Part shown: piece by piece, positions 1 through 8,714 of the stretch
How the letters are laid out: each line of letters begins with the position of its first letter
Numbering within the stretch: the stretch's first letter is position 1
Source of the DNA: Methyloligella sp. GL2
GTDB lineage: Bacteria > Pseudomonadota > Alphaproteobacteria > Rhizobiales > Methyloligellaceae
NCBI RefSeq assembly: GCF_013341275.1
Contig: NZ_CP054476.1
Coordinates: 2,964,988-3,028,987, forward strand
Reading direction: 5' to 3'
DNA length: 64,000 nucleotides
Position numbers and translations under genes: made by a program
Notes under the pieces: model-generated
Database searches by the model: none
Told to the model about the DNA's origin: nothing
Seen by the model: only the letters and a program-made list of their open reading frames with translations

Positions 1-378
1 TGGCATCCGGCGCATGAGCAATGGGGCGCGACGCAAATGCAGAACCGGTTTCAGCGCTTCGCCCACCGCTTCATGCTGCCAGTCGACTATCAGGCCTGGC
101 TGGCAGTGCGGGCGATCGGCGAGGCTGCCTCGCGGGTCGGCACGAACGATTTCGGCAAGATAGATGCGTTCCTGCGCAGCGACAAGCTGGAGCTTGCGGC
201 CTTCAAAGGGCGCAAGGTGAGCTTCCGCAAATGGGACGGGCAGATGCGCCAGCCGATCATCGTGGCCGGGCCGGAGCTACCGGTCTCGGTGTCGCCGCAA
301 GAAGGCTTCCTGCATCCGAAATCGGTCACTGATACGCTTGGGTTCGATGCGCCGGAGAGCGCATGCAAAATGCAATGA
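1..378 (+). CDS. PQQ-associated ABC transporter substrate-binding protein, C-terminal part (5' truncated by window)
   Basis: The reading frame is open from base 1 to the TGA at 376-378, so only the last 125 residues are present. The text (W-x-x-W-G-A-x-Q-x-Q-N-R-F near the start, then a W-D-G-Q-x-R-Q-P segment and a G-F-L-H-P...D-T-L-G-F-D-x-P-E-S-x-C tail) matches my memory of the substrate-binding-like proteins encoded with PQQ-dependent alcohol dehydrogenase systems. The next gene is a PQQ-associated beta-propeller protein, which supports the call. A periplasmic role in the alcohol oxidation system is expected from the family; the ligand is unknown. Confidence 0.75.
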   Translation, partial: WHPAHEQWGATQMQNRFQRFAHRFMLPVDYQAWLAVRAIGEAASRVGTNDFGKIDAFLRSDKLELAAFKGRKVSFRKWDGQMRQPIIVAGPELPVSVSPQEGFLHPKSVTDTLGFDAPESACKMQ

Positions 379-413
379 AGGGCGCGAGCGAAGCGCCACG
401 GGAGGGAATGTTT

Positions 414-1400
414 ATGTCCATGAGGTTGGGCGCGATCGGCGCCGCATTTGCCTTGGCGTTATCCGCCCTATCTGCGGCAGGGCCGGCATCCGGCTACACC
501 GTCTATGTCTCCAACGAGAAGGGGAATTCCCTCACCGTTATCGACAGCGAGACGCTGCAGGTGCTGGAGACCATCATCGTCGGCGAGCGGCCGCGCGGCA
601 TCATCCTGACCCATGACGATAAGCATGTGCTGATCTGCGCCAGCGATTCCAACACGGTGCAGGTGCTCGACGTGGCGACCCACGAGATCGTCGGCAATCT
701 GCCTTCGGGCCCCGATCCGGAACTGCTCAACATCCACCCCTCGGGCAGCCCGGTTTATATCGCCAACGAGGACGACGACCAGCTCACCGTGGTGGATCTC
801 GATACGGAGAAGATGATCGCCGAGGTCGCGGTGGGCGTGGAGCCGGAAGGCGTCGGCGTCAGCCCCGACGGGAAGACCGTGGTGGTGACCTCGGAGACCA
901 CCAACATGGCGCATTTCATCGACACCGAAAGCTTCGAGATCACCGACAATGTGCTGGTCGGGTCGCGGCCGCGCTTCGCCGAGTTCACCGCCGACGGGTC
1001 GCAGCTCTGGGTGACCTCGGAAGTCTCCGGCACGTTATCGGTGATCGACGCCAAGACCAAAGAGATCATCAAGACCATCGGCTTCGACGTGCCAGGCGTG
1101 CAGCCCGACTATGTGCAGCCGGTCGGGGTGCGCGTCAGCGCCGACGGCAGCAAAGCCTTCGTGGCGCTGGGGCCGGCCAACCGCGTTGCGGTGATCGACG
1201 CCAAGACGTTCGAGGTGATCGACTATCTGCTGGTCGGCAAGCGGGTCTGGCAACTCGCCTTCACCCCCGACCAGAAGCTTCTCTTCGCCACCAACGGCAA
1301 TAGCAACGACGTGTCGGTGATCGACGTCGACAGCCTGAAAGTGATCAAGTCGATCCCCACCGGCACCGCGCCTTGGGGCGTCGCCATCACCCGGAACTAA
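414..1400 (+). CDS. PQQ-dependent catabolism-associated beta-propeller protein (YVTN repeats)
   Basis: Protein of 328 residues with a signal peptide (hydrophobic run ending ..AAGPASG) followed by about seven repeats of the YVTN type: YVSNEKGNSLTVID, ICASDSNTVQVLD, YIANEDDDQLTVVD, WVTSEVSGTLSVID, FATNGNSNDVSVID. These form a beta-propeller. The family is periplasmic and linked to PQQ-dependent alcohol dehydrogenases. The start at 414 is chosen because GGGAGG at 400-405 sits 8 bases upstream; ATGs at 363, 372 and 408 are poorly placed. It follows the ABC binding protein by only 35 bases, so the two are probably co-transcribed. Function is likely accessory (scaffold or carrier) rather than catalytic. 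Confidence 0.9.
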   Translation: MSMRLGAIGAAFALALSALSAAGPASGYTVYVSNEKGNSLTVIDSETLQVLETIIVGERPRGIILTHDDKHVLICASDSNTVQVLDVATHEIVGNLPSGPDPELLNIHPSGSPVYIANEDDDQLTVVDLDTEKMIAEVAVGVEPEGVGVSPDGKTVVVTSETTNMAHFIDTESFEITDNVLVGSRPRFAEFTADGSQLWVTSEVSGTLSVIDAKTKEIIKTIGFDVPGVQPDYVQPVGVRVSADGSKAFVALGPANRVAVIDAKTFEVIDYLLVGKRVWQLAFTPDQKLLFATNGNSNDVSVIDVDSLKVIKSIPTGTAPWGVAITRN

Positions 1401-1406
1401 GCGCCG

Positions 1407-1925
1407 CTACTCCGCCGCGTGCAGCTCGGTATCGGGCATCGGGCTTGCGGGTTTTGCCGGCTTCGCTGCACGCTCCGGTACAGGTTCGGGCTGCGGTTCC
1501 GGTTGCGGCTGTGGCTCCGGCTGCTGTTCGGGGGCTTGCGCCGCTTGAGCCGATTGCGCTGCGGCACGTTCGGTCGCCGCCTGCTCGTCGCCGCAGGAGA
1601 AATCGCCTGCCAGAACCGCCCCACGCTCGACCTGGAAGTCGCCGCAATGCACCTGCCCCTCGACCCGGCCGGTGGAACGGAGCAGCAGAAGCTCCTTGAC
1701 CTCGACATTGCTGGACAGGATCCCCTGAACATCGGCCTCGTTGGCGACGACATTGCCCCTCACCGCGCCCGCCGGCCCGATATGCAGCGACCCCGCCGTA
1801 ACGTCGCCTTCCACGGTTCCCTCGACGACCATCTTTTCAGGCCCGGAAATCTCGCCTTTAAACGTCACACCGGGCCCGATATACGCCCCATTCGACTCAG
1901 AGAGCCGGAACTCGTCGGTTGCCAT
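1407..1925 (-). CDS. bactofilin (polymer-forming cytoskeletal protein)
   Basis: Protein of 172 residues. The core (about residues 15-105) shows the bactofilin right-handed beta-helix pattern of short hydrophobic/Gly repeats: YIGPGVTFKGEISG, VVEGTVEGDVTAG, LHIGPAGAVRGNVVANEADVQG, LLLLRSTGRVEGQVHCGDFQVERGAVLAGDF. The tail (about 115-172) is disordered and rich in Q, P and E, with a run of P-E-P-Q repeats. ATG at 1925 is chosen because GGGGAG at 1935-1940 lies 9 bases upstream; in-frame starts further out lack good spacing. Bactofilins polymerise without nucleotide at the inner face of the cell envelope and help set shape or localise envelope enzymes. It ends 6 bases from the convergent propeller gene. 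Confidence 0.9.
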   Translation of the reverse strand: MATDEFRLSESNGAYIGPGVTFKGEISGPEKMVVEGTVEGDVTAGSLHIGPAGAVRGNVVANEADVQGILSSNVEVKELLLLRSTGRVEGQVHCGDFQVERGAVLAGDFSCGDEQAATERAAAQSAQAAQAPEQQPEPQPQPEPQPEPVPERAAKPAKPASPMPDTELHAAE

Positions 1926-2351
1926 TCTGGCCATCTCCCCGCTTGCTGCGGCCTTGGCCATGCCCTTGCTAGCCGTGGCCGCATATCCAGTCCGTTTCCA
2001 CCGCGATACGCAAACGCAACGCGAACAAACACGACGCAACACGACAAGCCGAGCTGCCTCTCTCAGCAGCGTTTCCGGCGTCTTCGATGCTAGTTGAAAC
2101 CCACTCCCGACACTACCGGTGCGCTATAGCGCTGGGGCTATCCACATGCGCTGTGGACAGAAAATTCCCGACAGAAGTGGATTTTTTGCCGATGTGCAGT
2201 GGCTTAAGAATGAAGACTTCATGTATCCGCAGAACCGTGCGGAAGGCGCCTCTTGTCCGGCGAAGATGAGCCTTCCGTTTCTTTCGCACCCGCTCTGTCC
2301 GAATCTCGATTCCAATCACCGCATCTAAAGGGCCGCATCCAAAGGACCGCC
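1926..2351. other. intergenic region between divergent bactofilin and RraA-like genes
   Basis: No convincing gene in 426 bases. It holds the promoters of both flanking genes, and two palindromes: GCGCTATAGCGC at 2121-2132 and TCCACA-N5-TGTGGA at 2141-2157. The second resembles two facing, imperfect DnaA boxes. Confidence 0.5.
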
Positions 2352-2852
2352 ATGACCTATCCGTGCCTCAGCAAATCCACCTGCGATCTCTACGACCAGT
2401 TCCTCGACGAGGCGCGGGTACCGTCGCCGATCTTCCGCGATTTCGGCGGCAAGCGGCGCTTCGGCGGCACGGTCGCCACGGTGAAATGCTTTGAGGACAA
2501 TTCCCGCATCAAGGAGCAGGTGGCGACCGACGGCACCGGCAAGGTTCTGGTGGTGGACGCGGGCGGCAGTCTGCGCTGCGCGGTGCTGGGCGATCTCGTC
2601 GCCGGGGAAGCGGCCAAGAATGGCTGGGAGGGCATCATCGTGCTCGGCGGCGTCCGCGACAGCGCCGCGCTTGCCGAAATCGATATCGGAATCAAGGCGC
2701 TGGGAACCAACCCCCGCAAATCGGTGCGCCGGGGCGAAGGCTCGGTGGCGTTGCGCATCGATATCGCCGGGGCCTCGGTCGAGGATGGCGATGTGGTGGT
2801 CTGCGACGAGGATGGCATCATCGTGCTGACCGAGGCGCAGGCGAAGGCATAA
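2352..2852 (+). CDS. RraA-like protein (RNase E regulator / HMG aldolase superfamily)
   Basis: Protein of 166 residues, the usual length for the family. The segment GDLVAGEAAKNGWEGIIV, followed by G-x-x-R-D, carries the G-D-x(20)-R-D metal/substrate signature shared by RraA and 4-hydroxy-4-methyl-2-oxoglutarate aldolases. The N-terminal CDLYDQF motif and the GDVVVCDEDGIIV segment near the end are also typical. The start at 2352 has AAGGA at 2342-2346 five bases upstream; an upstream in-frame extension to 2253 is ignored. In enterobacteria RraA inhibits RNase E, but many proteins with the R-D pair are aldolases, so the activity here cannot be settled from sequence. Confidence 0.85.
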   Translation: MTYPCLSKSTCDLYDQFLDEARVPSPIFRDFGGKRRFGGTVATVKCFEDNSRIKEQVATDGTGKVLVVDAGGSLRCAVLGDLVAGEAAKNGWEGIIVLGGVRDSAALAEIDIGIKALGTNPRKSVRRGEGSVALRIDIAGASVEDGDVVVCDEDGIIVLTEAQAKA

Positions 2853-3015
2853 GCGGGCATCCGCTTTCGGGCCGTTCAAAGGCCCTGCAAAGAAGCGCGG
2901 CAGTGAGGCTTCCAGGTCATAGACCGGCCTCCGAAATTCGGCCTAAGTAGCGGCTTCGAGCCGCCCTTCCCGCATCTAGGGCCCGGCGGCTGCCAACATC
3001 CTCAAGGGGGGAAAG

Positions 3016-4251
3016 ATGCAAAAGGCTTTTGCAGAATTCATCGGCACCGCAGCCCTCGTGCTGATCGGCTGCGGCGCGGCCGTCATTGCCGGCATGGGCA
3101 GTGGCGCCACCGCGATCGACGTGCTCGGAATTGCATCGGCCTTCGGTCTTGCGCTGATCGCCATGGCGTATGGCATCGGGCAGGTCTCCGGCTGTCACAT
3201 CAACCCGGCGGTCAGCTTCGGCGCGCTGTGCGCGGGGCGCATGGGCTTCGGCGATTTCGTCCTCTATGTGATCGCCCAGGTGCTGGGTGCGCTGGCGGGT
3301 GCCACGGTGCTGTTCTTCATCCTGTCCGGCAAGGCGTCGGGCTGGGATGGCGGCTTGGGGCAAAACGGCTTCGGCGCCGGCAATTTCGGCGAATACAGCA
3401 TGGGCGCGGCCTTCCTGTTCGAGATGGTCGGCACCTTCTTGTTTCTGGTCTGCATTCTCGGCGTCACCCAGAAGGGCGCACCGGTGGGGATCGCGGGACT
3501 CGCCATCGGCCTGACCTTGATCGCCCTGCATCTGCTGGGTATCAACATCACCGGAACCTCGGTGAACCCGGCCCGCTCTATCGGACCGGCCATTGTCGGC
3601 CATTCCACCAATCCGGAGGCGGAGAGCCAGCTTTGGCTATTCATCATCGCGCCGCTGATCGGCGCGGGCGTTGCCGGCATTCTGTTCCGCACCGGCATCC
3701 TGTCCGCACCTTCGGAGGAGATCCCGGTGCGCGGCGAGGGCGAGTCCGACGTGGCCGCGGGCGCTTCGGCACCGGAGCCGGTCGCCGCCGCTCAAGCGCT
3801 GAGCTCCAGCGGGAGCTCGGTGAAGCGCGATACTGCTGCCGAACCGGCCAAAACGGCGACCAAGGCAGCGCCTAAAGCGGCCGCCAAATCGACGACCAAG
3901 TCTGCTGCCAAGTCGAGCAGCCGGGCGGCACCGAAAAAGAACTGGGCGGCGGATGTGAAGAAATATGTCCCGGACGCCAGCGACACGGCGATCGACGGCA
4001 TCGTGCGCTATCTCGGCATTGCCTTGCAGAGTCGGGACGCTTCGCTGGTCTCCTATTCCGACCAATCGGAGCTGGACCGGGTGCGCGAGAGCTTCCTGAA
4101 AAAGAAGCTGAAGCTCACCGCCCCGGATGCCGAACTCGATGCCGCGATTGCCGAGATCGGCGCGCGCATGAAGCGGGTCCGCAACAAGAACCGCGTGACG
4201 GTCTATTACCTGCTGGCCGAGCGCTTCGATAAGCTCTCGCTGTTCGCTTAG
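3016..4251 (+). CDS. aqpZ: aquaporin Z-type channel fused to a C-terminal DUF2853 domain
   Basis: Protein of 411 residues. Residues 1-230 form an aquaporin with six membrane segments and two NPA boxes (63-65 and 184-186). The selectivity filter residues F43, H172, T181 and R187 match water-selective AqpZ. Residues 240-308 are a low-complexity Ala/Lys/Ser linker. Residues 309-410 (from NWAADVKKYVP to the VTVYYLLAERFDKLSLF segment) match the small domain DUF2853, normally a stand-alone protein of about 100 residues. RBS AAGGGGGGAAAG lies just upstream. No stop or frameshift separates the parts, so the fusion is read through. The function of DUF2853 is unknown; as an attached cytoplasmic tail it could gate, localise or sense. 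Confidence 0.92.
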   Translation: MQKAFAEFIGTAALVLIGCGAAVIAGMGSGATAIDVLGIASAFGLALIAMAYGIGQVSGCHINPAVSFGALCAGRMGFGDFVLYVIAQVLGALAGATVLFFILSGKASGWDGGLGQNGFGAGNFGEYSMGAAFLFEMVGTFLFLVCILGVTQKGAPVGIAGLAIGLTLIALHLLGINITGTSVNPARSIGPAIVGHSTNPEAESQLWLFIIAPLIGAGVAGILFRTGILSAPSEEIPVRGEGESDVAAGASAPEPVAAAQALSSSGSSVKRDTAAEPAKTATKAAPKAAAKSTTKSAAKSSSRAAPKKNWAADVKKYVPDASDTAIDGIVRYLGIALQSRDASLVSYSDQSELDRVRESFLKKKLKLTAPDAELDAAIAEIGARMKRVRNKNRVTVYYLLAERFDKLSLFA

Positions 4252-4260
4252 GAAACAGCA

Positions 4261-4288
4261 CCGGCCGGCATGAGAGAATGCCGGCCGG
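4261..4288. terminator. hairpin between convergent genes
   Basis: A perfect 11-bp inverted repeat, CCGGCCGGCAT and ATGCCGGCCGG, separated by GAGAGA, lies between the convergent aquaporin and sulfatase stops. It has no T tract, so it is a probable but non-classical bidirectional terminator. Confidence 0.5.
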
Positions 4289-4300
4289 CTTAAGCTCCGC

Positions 4301-5923
4301 CTATTGCGGGTTGGTGCCGAGCTTCTCCAACGACTTCTCCAGCGCTTCCATCTGACCGCCGACGGTGAAGCTCGCCGGCCGCTGGCGCGGCGGGTAGTCC
4401 TCGAAGGTCTTCAGGAAGTTGCCGACATAGGCCTGGGCCGGAACCAGCACAAACGCCCGCGACAGCGCCCAGTCATAGTAGGTGTTGGAGGTGACGTCGG
4501 CCCGCTCATAGGGATCGCGGCGGAGATTGAATAGCTTCGGCACACGAAGCTCGGTGAAGGGTTCCGCCCAGATCCTGAACGTTCCATTGGCGCGCTGCTC
4601 GAGGAACACGACCTTCCAATCGTTATAGCGCAAGGCCATCAGGTCGCCGTCGTCGGAGAAATAGAAGATCTCGTTGCGCGGTGCGTCTTCCGTTTCGCCC
4701 GTCAGATAGGGCAAGAAGTTGTAGCCATCGAGATGGACCTTGTATTCCTCCGGCCCGGCTTGATAGCCGTCGAGCAGCTTCTGCTTGATATCGGGCTCGC
4801 CGGCCGCAGCCAGCAGGGTCGGCATCCAATCCATGTGGTGCATGATCTTATTGGAGACCGAGCCCGGTTCGATATGGCCGGGCCAGCGCACCATGGCCGG
4901 CACGCGCCAGCCGCCCTCCCAATTGGTGTTCTTCTCGCTGCGGAACGGCGTGGTCGCCGCATCCGGCCAAGTGTTCTGATGCGGTCCGTTATCGGTCGAG
5001 TAGAACACGATCGTATTGTCGGCGACGCCAAGGTCGTCGATCGCCTGTAAAAGCTGACCGACCTGGCGATCATGCAGCACCATGCCATCGGAATACTCGT
5101 CCTGGCCGGAAATGCCGCGATCCTTCTCCGGCACATGGGTGCGGAAATGCATATGGGTGCCGTTCCACCAGACGAAGAACGGCACACCGGCCTCGACCTG
5201 CTTGGTGATGAAGGCGATGGCGGCCTGGACGGTCTCGTCATCGATGGTCTCCATGCGCTTCTTGGTCAGCGGCCCGGTATCCTCGATGGTCTGCTTGCCA
5301 ACCTTGCCGAAGCGCGGATCCACCGTCTCGTCATCCGTGTCGGTCGCGTAGGTGTGGAGCACGCCGCGCGGGCCGAAGGTCTCGCGGAATTTCGGATCCT
5401 TTGGATAGTCCTCGTTCTCCGGCTCCTCCTCGGCGTTCAGGTGATAGAGGTTGCCGAAGAACTCGTCGAAGCCGTGCACCGTCGGCAGGAACTCGTTCTT
5501 GTCGCCGAGATGGTTTTTGCCGAACTGGCCGGTGGCATAGCCGAGCGGCTTGAGCAGTTGGGCGATGGTCGGATCCCCAGCACGAAGCCCGAGATCGGCG
5601 CCGGGCAAGCCGACCTTGGAAAGGCCGGTGCGGAACACGCTTTGACCGGTGATGAAGGAGGACCGGCCCGCGGTGCAGCTTTGCTCGCCGTAATAATCGG
5701 TGAAGACCATGCCTTCATTGGCGACACGGTCGATATTGGGGGTCTTGTAGCCCATCAGCCCTTTGGTGTAGGTGCTGATATTTCCCTGGCCGATATCGTC
5801 GCCCCAGATGACGAGGATGTTCGGCTTGGTCTCCTCCGCCTCCTGGGCCAGGGCGGATTGCGGGATGAGAGCGATCAGCATTCCGGCAGCCAATGCTCTC
5901 GCCAACATTGCTATCTTGGACAT
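4301..5923 (-). CDS. secreted arylsulfatase-family sulfatase (CxAxR type)
   Basis: Protein of 540 residues with a signal peptide (cleavage near ALAQ, residue 27). KPNILVIWGDDIG (33-45) provides the metal-binding Asp pair, and C83-T-A-G-R87 is the formylglycine site, with Ala in place of the usual Pro. Further typical blocks are GKNHLGD, WWNGTHMHFRTH, STDNGPHQNTWPDAATTPFR and NWEGGWRVPAMVRWPGH. The family hydrolyses sulfate esters in the periplasm or outside the cell after Cys-to-formylglycine conversion; no maturase gene is in this window. RBS GGGAGG lies 6 bases before the ATG. A DUF1254 gene lies upstream on the same strand. The substrate is unknown. Confidence 0.93.
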   Translation of the reverse strand: MSKIAMLARALAAGMLIALIPQSALAQEAEETKPNILVIWGDDIGQGNISTYTKGLMGYKTPNIDRVANEGMVFTDYYGEQSCTAGRSSFITGQSVFRTGLSKVGLPGADLGLRAGDPTIAQLLKPLGYATGQFGKNHLGDKNEFLPTVHGFDEFFGNLYHLNAEEEPENEDYPKDPKFRETFGPRGVLHTYATDTDDETVDPRFGKVGKQTIEDTGPLTKKRMETIDDETVQAAIAFITKQVEAGVPFFVWWNGTHMHFRTHVPEKDRGISGQDEYSDGMVLHDRQVGQLLQAIDDLGVADNTIVFYSTDNGPHQNTWPDAATTPFRSEKNTNWEGGWRVPAMVRWPGHIEPGSVSNKIMHHMDWMPTLLAAAGEPDIKQKLLDGYQAGPEEYKVHLDGYNFLPYLTGETEDAPRNEIFYFSDDGDLMALRYNDWKVVFLEQRANGTFRIWAEPFTELRVPKLFNLRRDPYERADVTSNTYYDWALSRAFVLVPAQAYVGNFLKTFEDYPPRQRPASFTVGGQMEALEKSLEKLGTNPQ

Positions 5924-6242
5924 TCCTCACCTCCCTTTACTTTCTTCAATGCAAAGTACTTAGAGCGTTAGCTCTCGAGACGAGCTGATGTTTTTCAAAC
6001 GAACCAGCCGTGAAGCTTAGCTTTTCTTGATGGCACTGGGGAGTCTGTTGCAAATTCCACACTCTCTCGGAAGAGTTGTGCTAGAGTCCGGCCCTAAAAT
6101 TGGCGAAGAAGGCCGGCCCCCAAGGCCCACGCAGGGAGCAGGTCGATGACGTCGGTGTTTGCGCATAACCCAAGGACGCTGCTCCACGTCTCGCCCTATA
6201 TCCGGCGCCACGGCATTTCGCCCCGGCGGTAGGTGCGGCTCG
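5924..6242. other. intergenic region upstream of the sulfatase
   Basis: 319 bases between two minus-strand genes. No supportable gene. It contains AGAGC-N4-GCTCT at 5962-5975 and an imperfect ACTCT/AGAGT inverted repeat near 6060-6080, which could be regulatory sites for the sulfatase. A short minus-strand frame at 6017-6211 has no family resemblance and is not called. Confidence 0.4.
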
Positions 6243-7685
6243 CTACTTCGCGGCTTTCTTGATGACGGGTGGCTTCCAGCTGCCGTTGCCGACGGGCAGG
6301 ATCGAGGGCGGTTCGGTCTTCGGCCAATAGAGCCGCATCACCATGTAGATCGGACCGTCCGGCGCCGGCAGCCAGTTGGATTCCTTCTCCGGCCCCGGCG
6401 ACTTGTTCTGGATATAGATCGTCAGCGAGCCGTCCTCGTTCTTCTTGAGGTCCGGCAGCATCGGCGAATTGATCAGATAGCGGTCGATCGGGTTCTTGAT
6501 CAGCAGCTGGGTCTTGCCGTCATACATGGTCACCGACCAGAAGGCGTTGACCGGCGGCAGATCGCCTTTTGCGAAGGTCAGTGTGTAATTGGCCTCGCTG
6601 CCATCGAGCGGCTTACCGTCGGCGTCGGTATGCGCGAGCGGATAGGTGGCCTCGACCGCATCGTTGCCATAGATACCGCCCTTGGCGCCAGCAGCTCGCT
6701 TCAGCCAATCGCCGTCATAGAAGGCGGCATCGCCGAACCAGGAACCGAGCTTCCATCCATTGATGTCGGCGGCGCCTTTGGCGAGATAGTTGGCGACCTT
6801 CTTGGCCCCTTGCTTCATGCCCAGACCGATCTCGATGCGGTGGCCGAGAGGGAGCTGATGGAAATCGAATGTCTTGTCCGGGCCGACACCGATCTTGGCG
6901 AGCTTGGCGCGGATCTCCTTCTCGTTCTCGGCAGGCGGCGCGAATTGCAGCGCGAAGTCGAGATACTCGAAGAAGTTGGTCTTCATCAGATCCTTGTCGA
7001 TCTTCGGAAAGTCGACCGTCGCTGCGGCGGGCGGCGCGGCAGTGCCGAGATAACTGTGCAGCGGCTGCATCTTGTAGCCGGCCTGAACCTTCTTGACGTT
7101 GTCGATATCGGCGGGATCGAAAAGCTGGGTGCGGAAGATGGCGAGAGAGAAATCGGTGGAGGAGCGGAACACCTTGTCGATGCCTTTCGGCGCCTCGCCC
7201 TGCCAGCTGGGCCCGACCACCATATAGCTGCCGGGCTTACTGCCCGTCGCCCGGCTGCCGATATAGCCGTAGTTGAAGGTGTTGCCGTCGACGAGCTGCA
7301 CCGAGTAGTAGCGCTTCTTCGCCACCTTCGGCACCGAGATCACGATAGGCTCGGCCCGCAGATCCATCCAGCCCATGGAATAGGGCGTGTCGCTGTTGGG
7401 CGTGACCACAGCGGTGTCTTTGTAGGTGTAGACCTGCGAGTCGTTCTTGATGTGGTTGAACGGCGCCTTGTACTGGCTGGAGGTCTTGTCGATGGCGTAT
7501 TCGTACATCACGCCGTAATTCATCACGATGGGCAGGCCGTAGACGAAGCCCTCTTCGGCGATCTCCTTGGCCTCGCGGATATCCGGCCAATCTTCCGCCC
7601 CGGCTGCCGGCGCGGCGAAGACGAGCGCGGCAAGGCTGAAGCCAAGCCAGGCCGCTTTGGCGAAGTCGACTGTTCGGATCGGCAT
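6243..7685 (-). CDS. secreted DUF1254/DUF1214 domain protein
   Basis: Protein of 480 residues with a signal peptide ending near PAAGAED. The N-terminal half (EGFVYGLPIVMNYGVMY, TPNSDTPYSMGWMDLR, RYYSVQLVDGNTFNYGYIG) is DUF1254. The C-terminal half (NAFWSVTMYDG, INSPMLPDLKKNEDGSLTIY, NWLPAPDGPIYMVMRLYWP) is DUF1214. The ATG at 7685 is chosen because GGGAG lies 7 bases upstream. Proteins of this two-domain family are exported and have no known enzymatic activity. A second, divergent copy at 38169-39623 sits directly before another sulfatase, so the association with sulfatases occurs twice in this window. Confidence 0.87.
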   Translation of the reverse strand: MPIRTVDFAKAAWLGFSLAALVFAAPAAGAEDWPDIREAKEIAEEGFVYGLPIVMNYGVMYEYAIDKTSSQYKAPFNHIKNDSQVYTYKDTAVVTPNSDTPYSMGWMDLRAEPIVISVPKVAKKRYYSVQLVDGNTFNYGYIGSRATGSKPGSYMVVGPSWQGEAPKGIDKVFRSSTDFSLAIFRTQLFDPADIDNVKKVQAGYKMQPLHSYLGTAAPPAAATVDFPKIDKDLMKTNFFEYLDFALQFAPPAENEKEIRAKLAKIGVGPDKTFDFHQLPLGHRIEIGLGMKQGAKKVANYLAKGAADINGWKLGSWFGDAAFYDGDWLKRAAGAKGGIYGNDAVEATYPLAHTDADGKPLDGSEANYTLTFAKGDLPPVNAFWSVTMYDGKTQLLIKNPIDRYLINSPMLPDLKKNEDGSLTIYIQNKSPGPEKESNWLPAPDGPIYMVMRLYWPKTEPPSILPVGNGSWKPPVIKKAAK

Positions 7686-7851
7686 TTCGATACTCCCGCG
7701 AAATTCCATGCTTCTGTGTCCGGCAGGCAAGGCTGAGGATCGCAACTATAGGCTGTAATTCCGGGCGCGTCCTCTTCGGGGTGCGCGCTAGCGCCGGGAG
7801 CAGCCTTGCGTCTTGCCATTTGGCGCCAGAGACGAGGCGCCATGAAACCGG

Positions 7852-8244
7852 TCAGCCGGAAATACGCGAGAGCTGCAGCACGCGGCCGAAGCCGAGCGTG
7901 AAGACGCCATGCAGGATCACCGCCGGCCAGAGCAGCGGTCCGACGGTCTCGCCCCGGATGCCCAGGTAGAGTAGGAACAGGAAAGCGCCAAGATTATAGG
8001 CAAACAGGGCCAGGAGCGCGCTGTGCTGGCGCCGTGCCGGCCAGCAGGCAATGCAAAGCGCCAGAAGCGCAATGCCGGCGAGCTGCGCGGCGGGGAGCCC
8101 GACGCCTTGCGGATCGGCGCCAAACAGCAGCCGCACCGCGAGAGTGGGCAGAAAAACAAGCGCAAGGCCCGTCGCCACCTCGACGAGCACCGAGGCACTC
8201 GCGATCTTCCCGGTCCAGTCTCTTCCCAACATTCGCTTCGGCAT
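7852..8244 (-). CDS. small four-helix membrane protein, function unknown
   Basis: Protein of 130 residues with four predicted membrane segments, around residues 15-40, 50-68, 75-95 and 105-122. A strong ribosome-binding site (AAGGAGG) sits 5 bases before the ATG. No catalytic motif is visible. I do not recognise a named family; it resembles the many small DoxX-like or unassigned inner-membrane proteins of proteobacteria. Confidence 0.75.
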   Translation of the reverse strand: MPKRMLGRDWTGKIASASVLVEVATGLALVFLPTLAVRLLFGADPQGVGLPAAQLAGIALLALCIACWPARRQHSALLALFAYNLGAFLFLLYLGIRGETVGPLLWPAVILHGVFTLGFGRVLQLSRISG

Positions 8245-8416
8245 CGCCCCCTCCTTAATTCGGTTTTACCCGTTTTATCGCATTTCGCACCGCTCGCCGG
8301 TTGACGGAATCTTGGAACGGTTCTAACTTAAATTTCTCTTTGGGCGAGAACCGGTAGGCAGCGCTCTGCGTTTCACCGGTGTCTGGATTTCACGGTTGAG
8401 ATGAGGAGGCATTCTC

Positions 8417-8626
8417 ATGACCACTTGCGCTTGCGACAACTGCCAGTTCTTCGACAATCAAACCAAGGCGTCTTCGAGCGCCGCGGAAAAAGCCGGCCTT
8501 TGCCGCTATAACCCGCCGCTTCCCGAGGACGGCAAGACCAGCGCTTGGCCCGTGGTGGCCAAGCAGGATTGGTGCGGCCACTTCGCCGCCACCGTCGAGC
8601 GGTTTATGCCGGCTGCGGCCGAGTAA
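8417..8626 (+). CDS. small Cys-rich, probably metal-binding protein
   Basis: Protein of 69 residues with the pattern C-x-C-x2-C-x-F-F-D near the start, then G-L-C-R-Y-N-P-P and W-P-V-V...D-W-C-G-H-F. This spacing of cysteines with DWCGxF occurs in many small uncharacterised bacterial proteins and suggests a zinc or iron-sulfur site. GAGGAG lies about 8 bases before the ATG, and a clear intrinsic terminator follows at 8666-8706, so it is its own transcription unit. Function is unknown. Confidence 0.8.
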   Translation: MTTCACDNCQFFDNQTKASSSAAEKAGLCRYNPPLPEDGKTSAWPVVAKQDWCGHFAATVERFMPAAAE

Positions 8627-8665
8627 AGCGCTCACCGCTTTTTAAATCCGATTTTTAGGAATTCG

Positions 8666-8706
8666 CCCGGCGCGTCCTCTGGGAGGGATGCGCCGGGTTT
8701 TCTTTT
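8666..8706 (+). terminator. rho-independent terminator
   Basis: CCCGGCGC (8666-8673) pairs with GCGCCGGG (8690-8697), followed directly by TTTTCTTTT. It ends the small Cys-rich gene and lies just before the end of the convergent sulfotransferase gene. Confidence 0.78.
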
Positions 8707-8714
8707 GTCCGGTT

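Noticed and set aside
6159..7736. 525-residue plus-strand frame
   Set aside because: Antisense to the DUF1254 gene; composition is that of a GC-rich shadow frame with no family resemblance.
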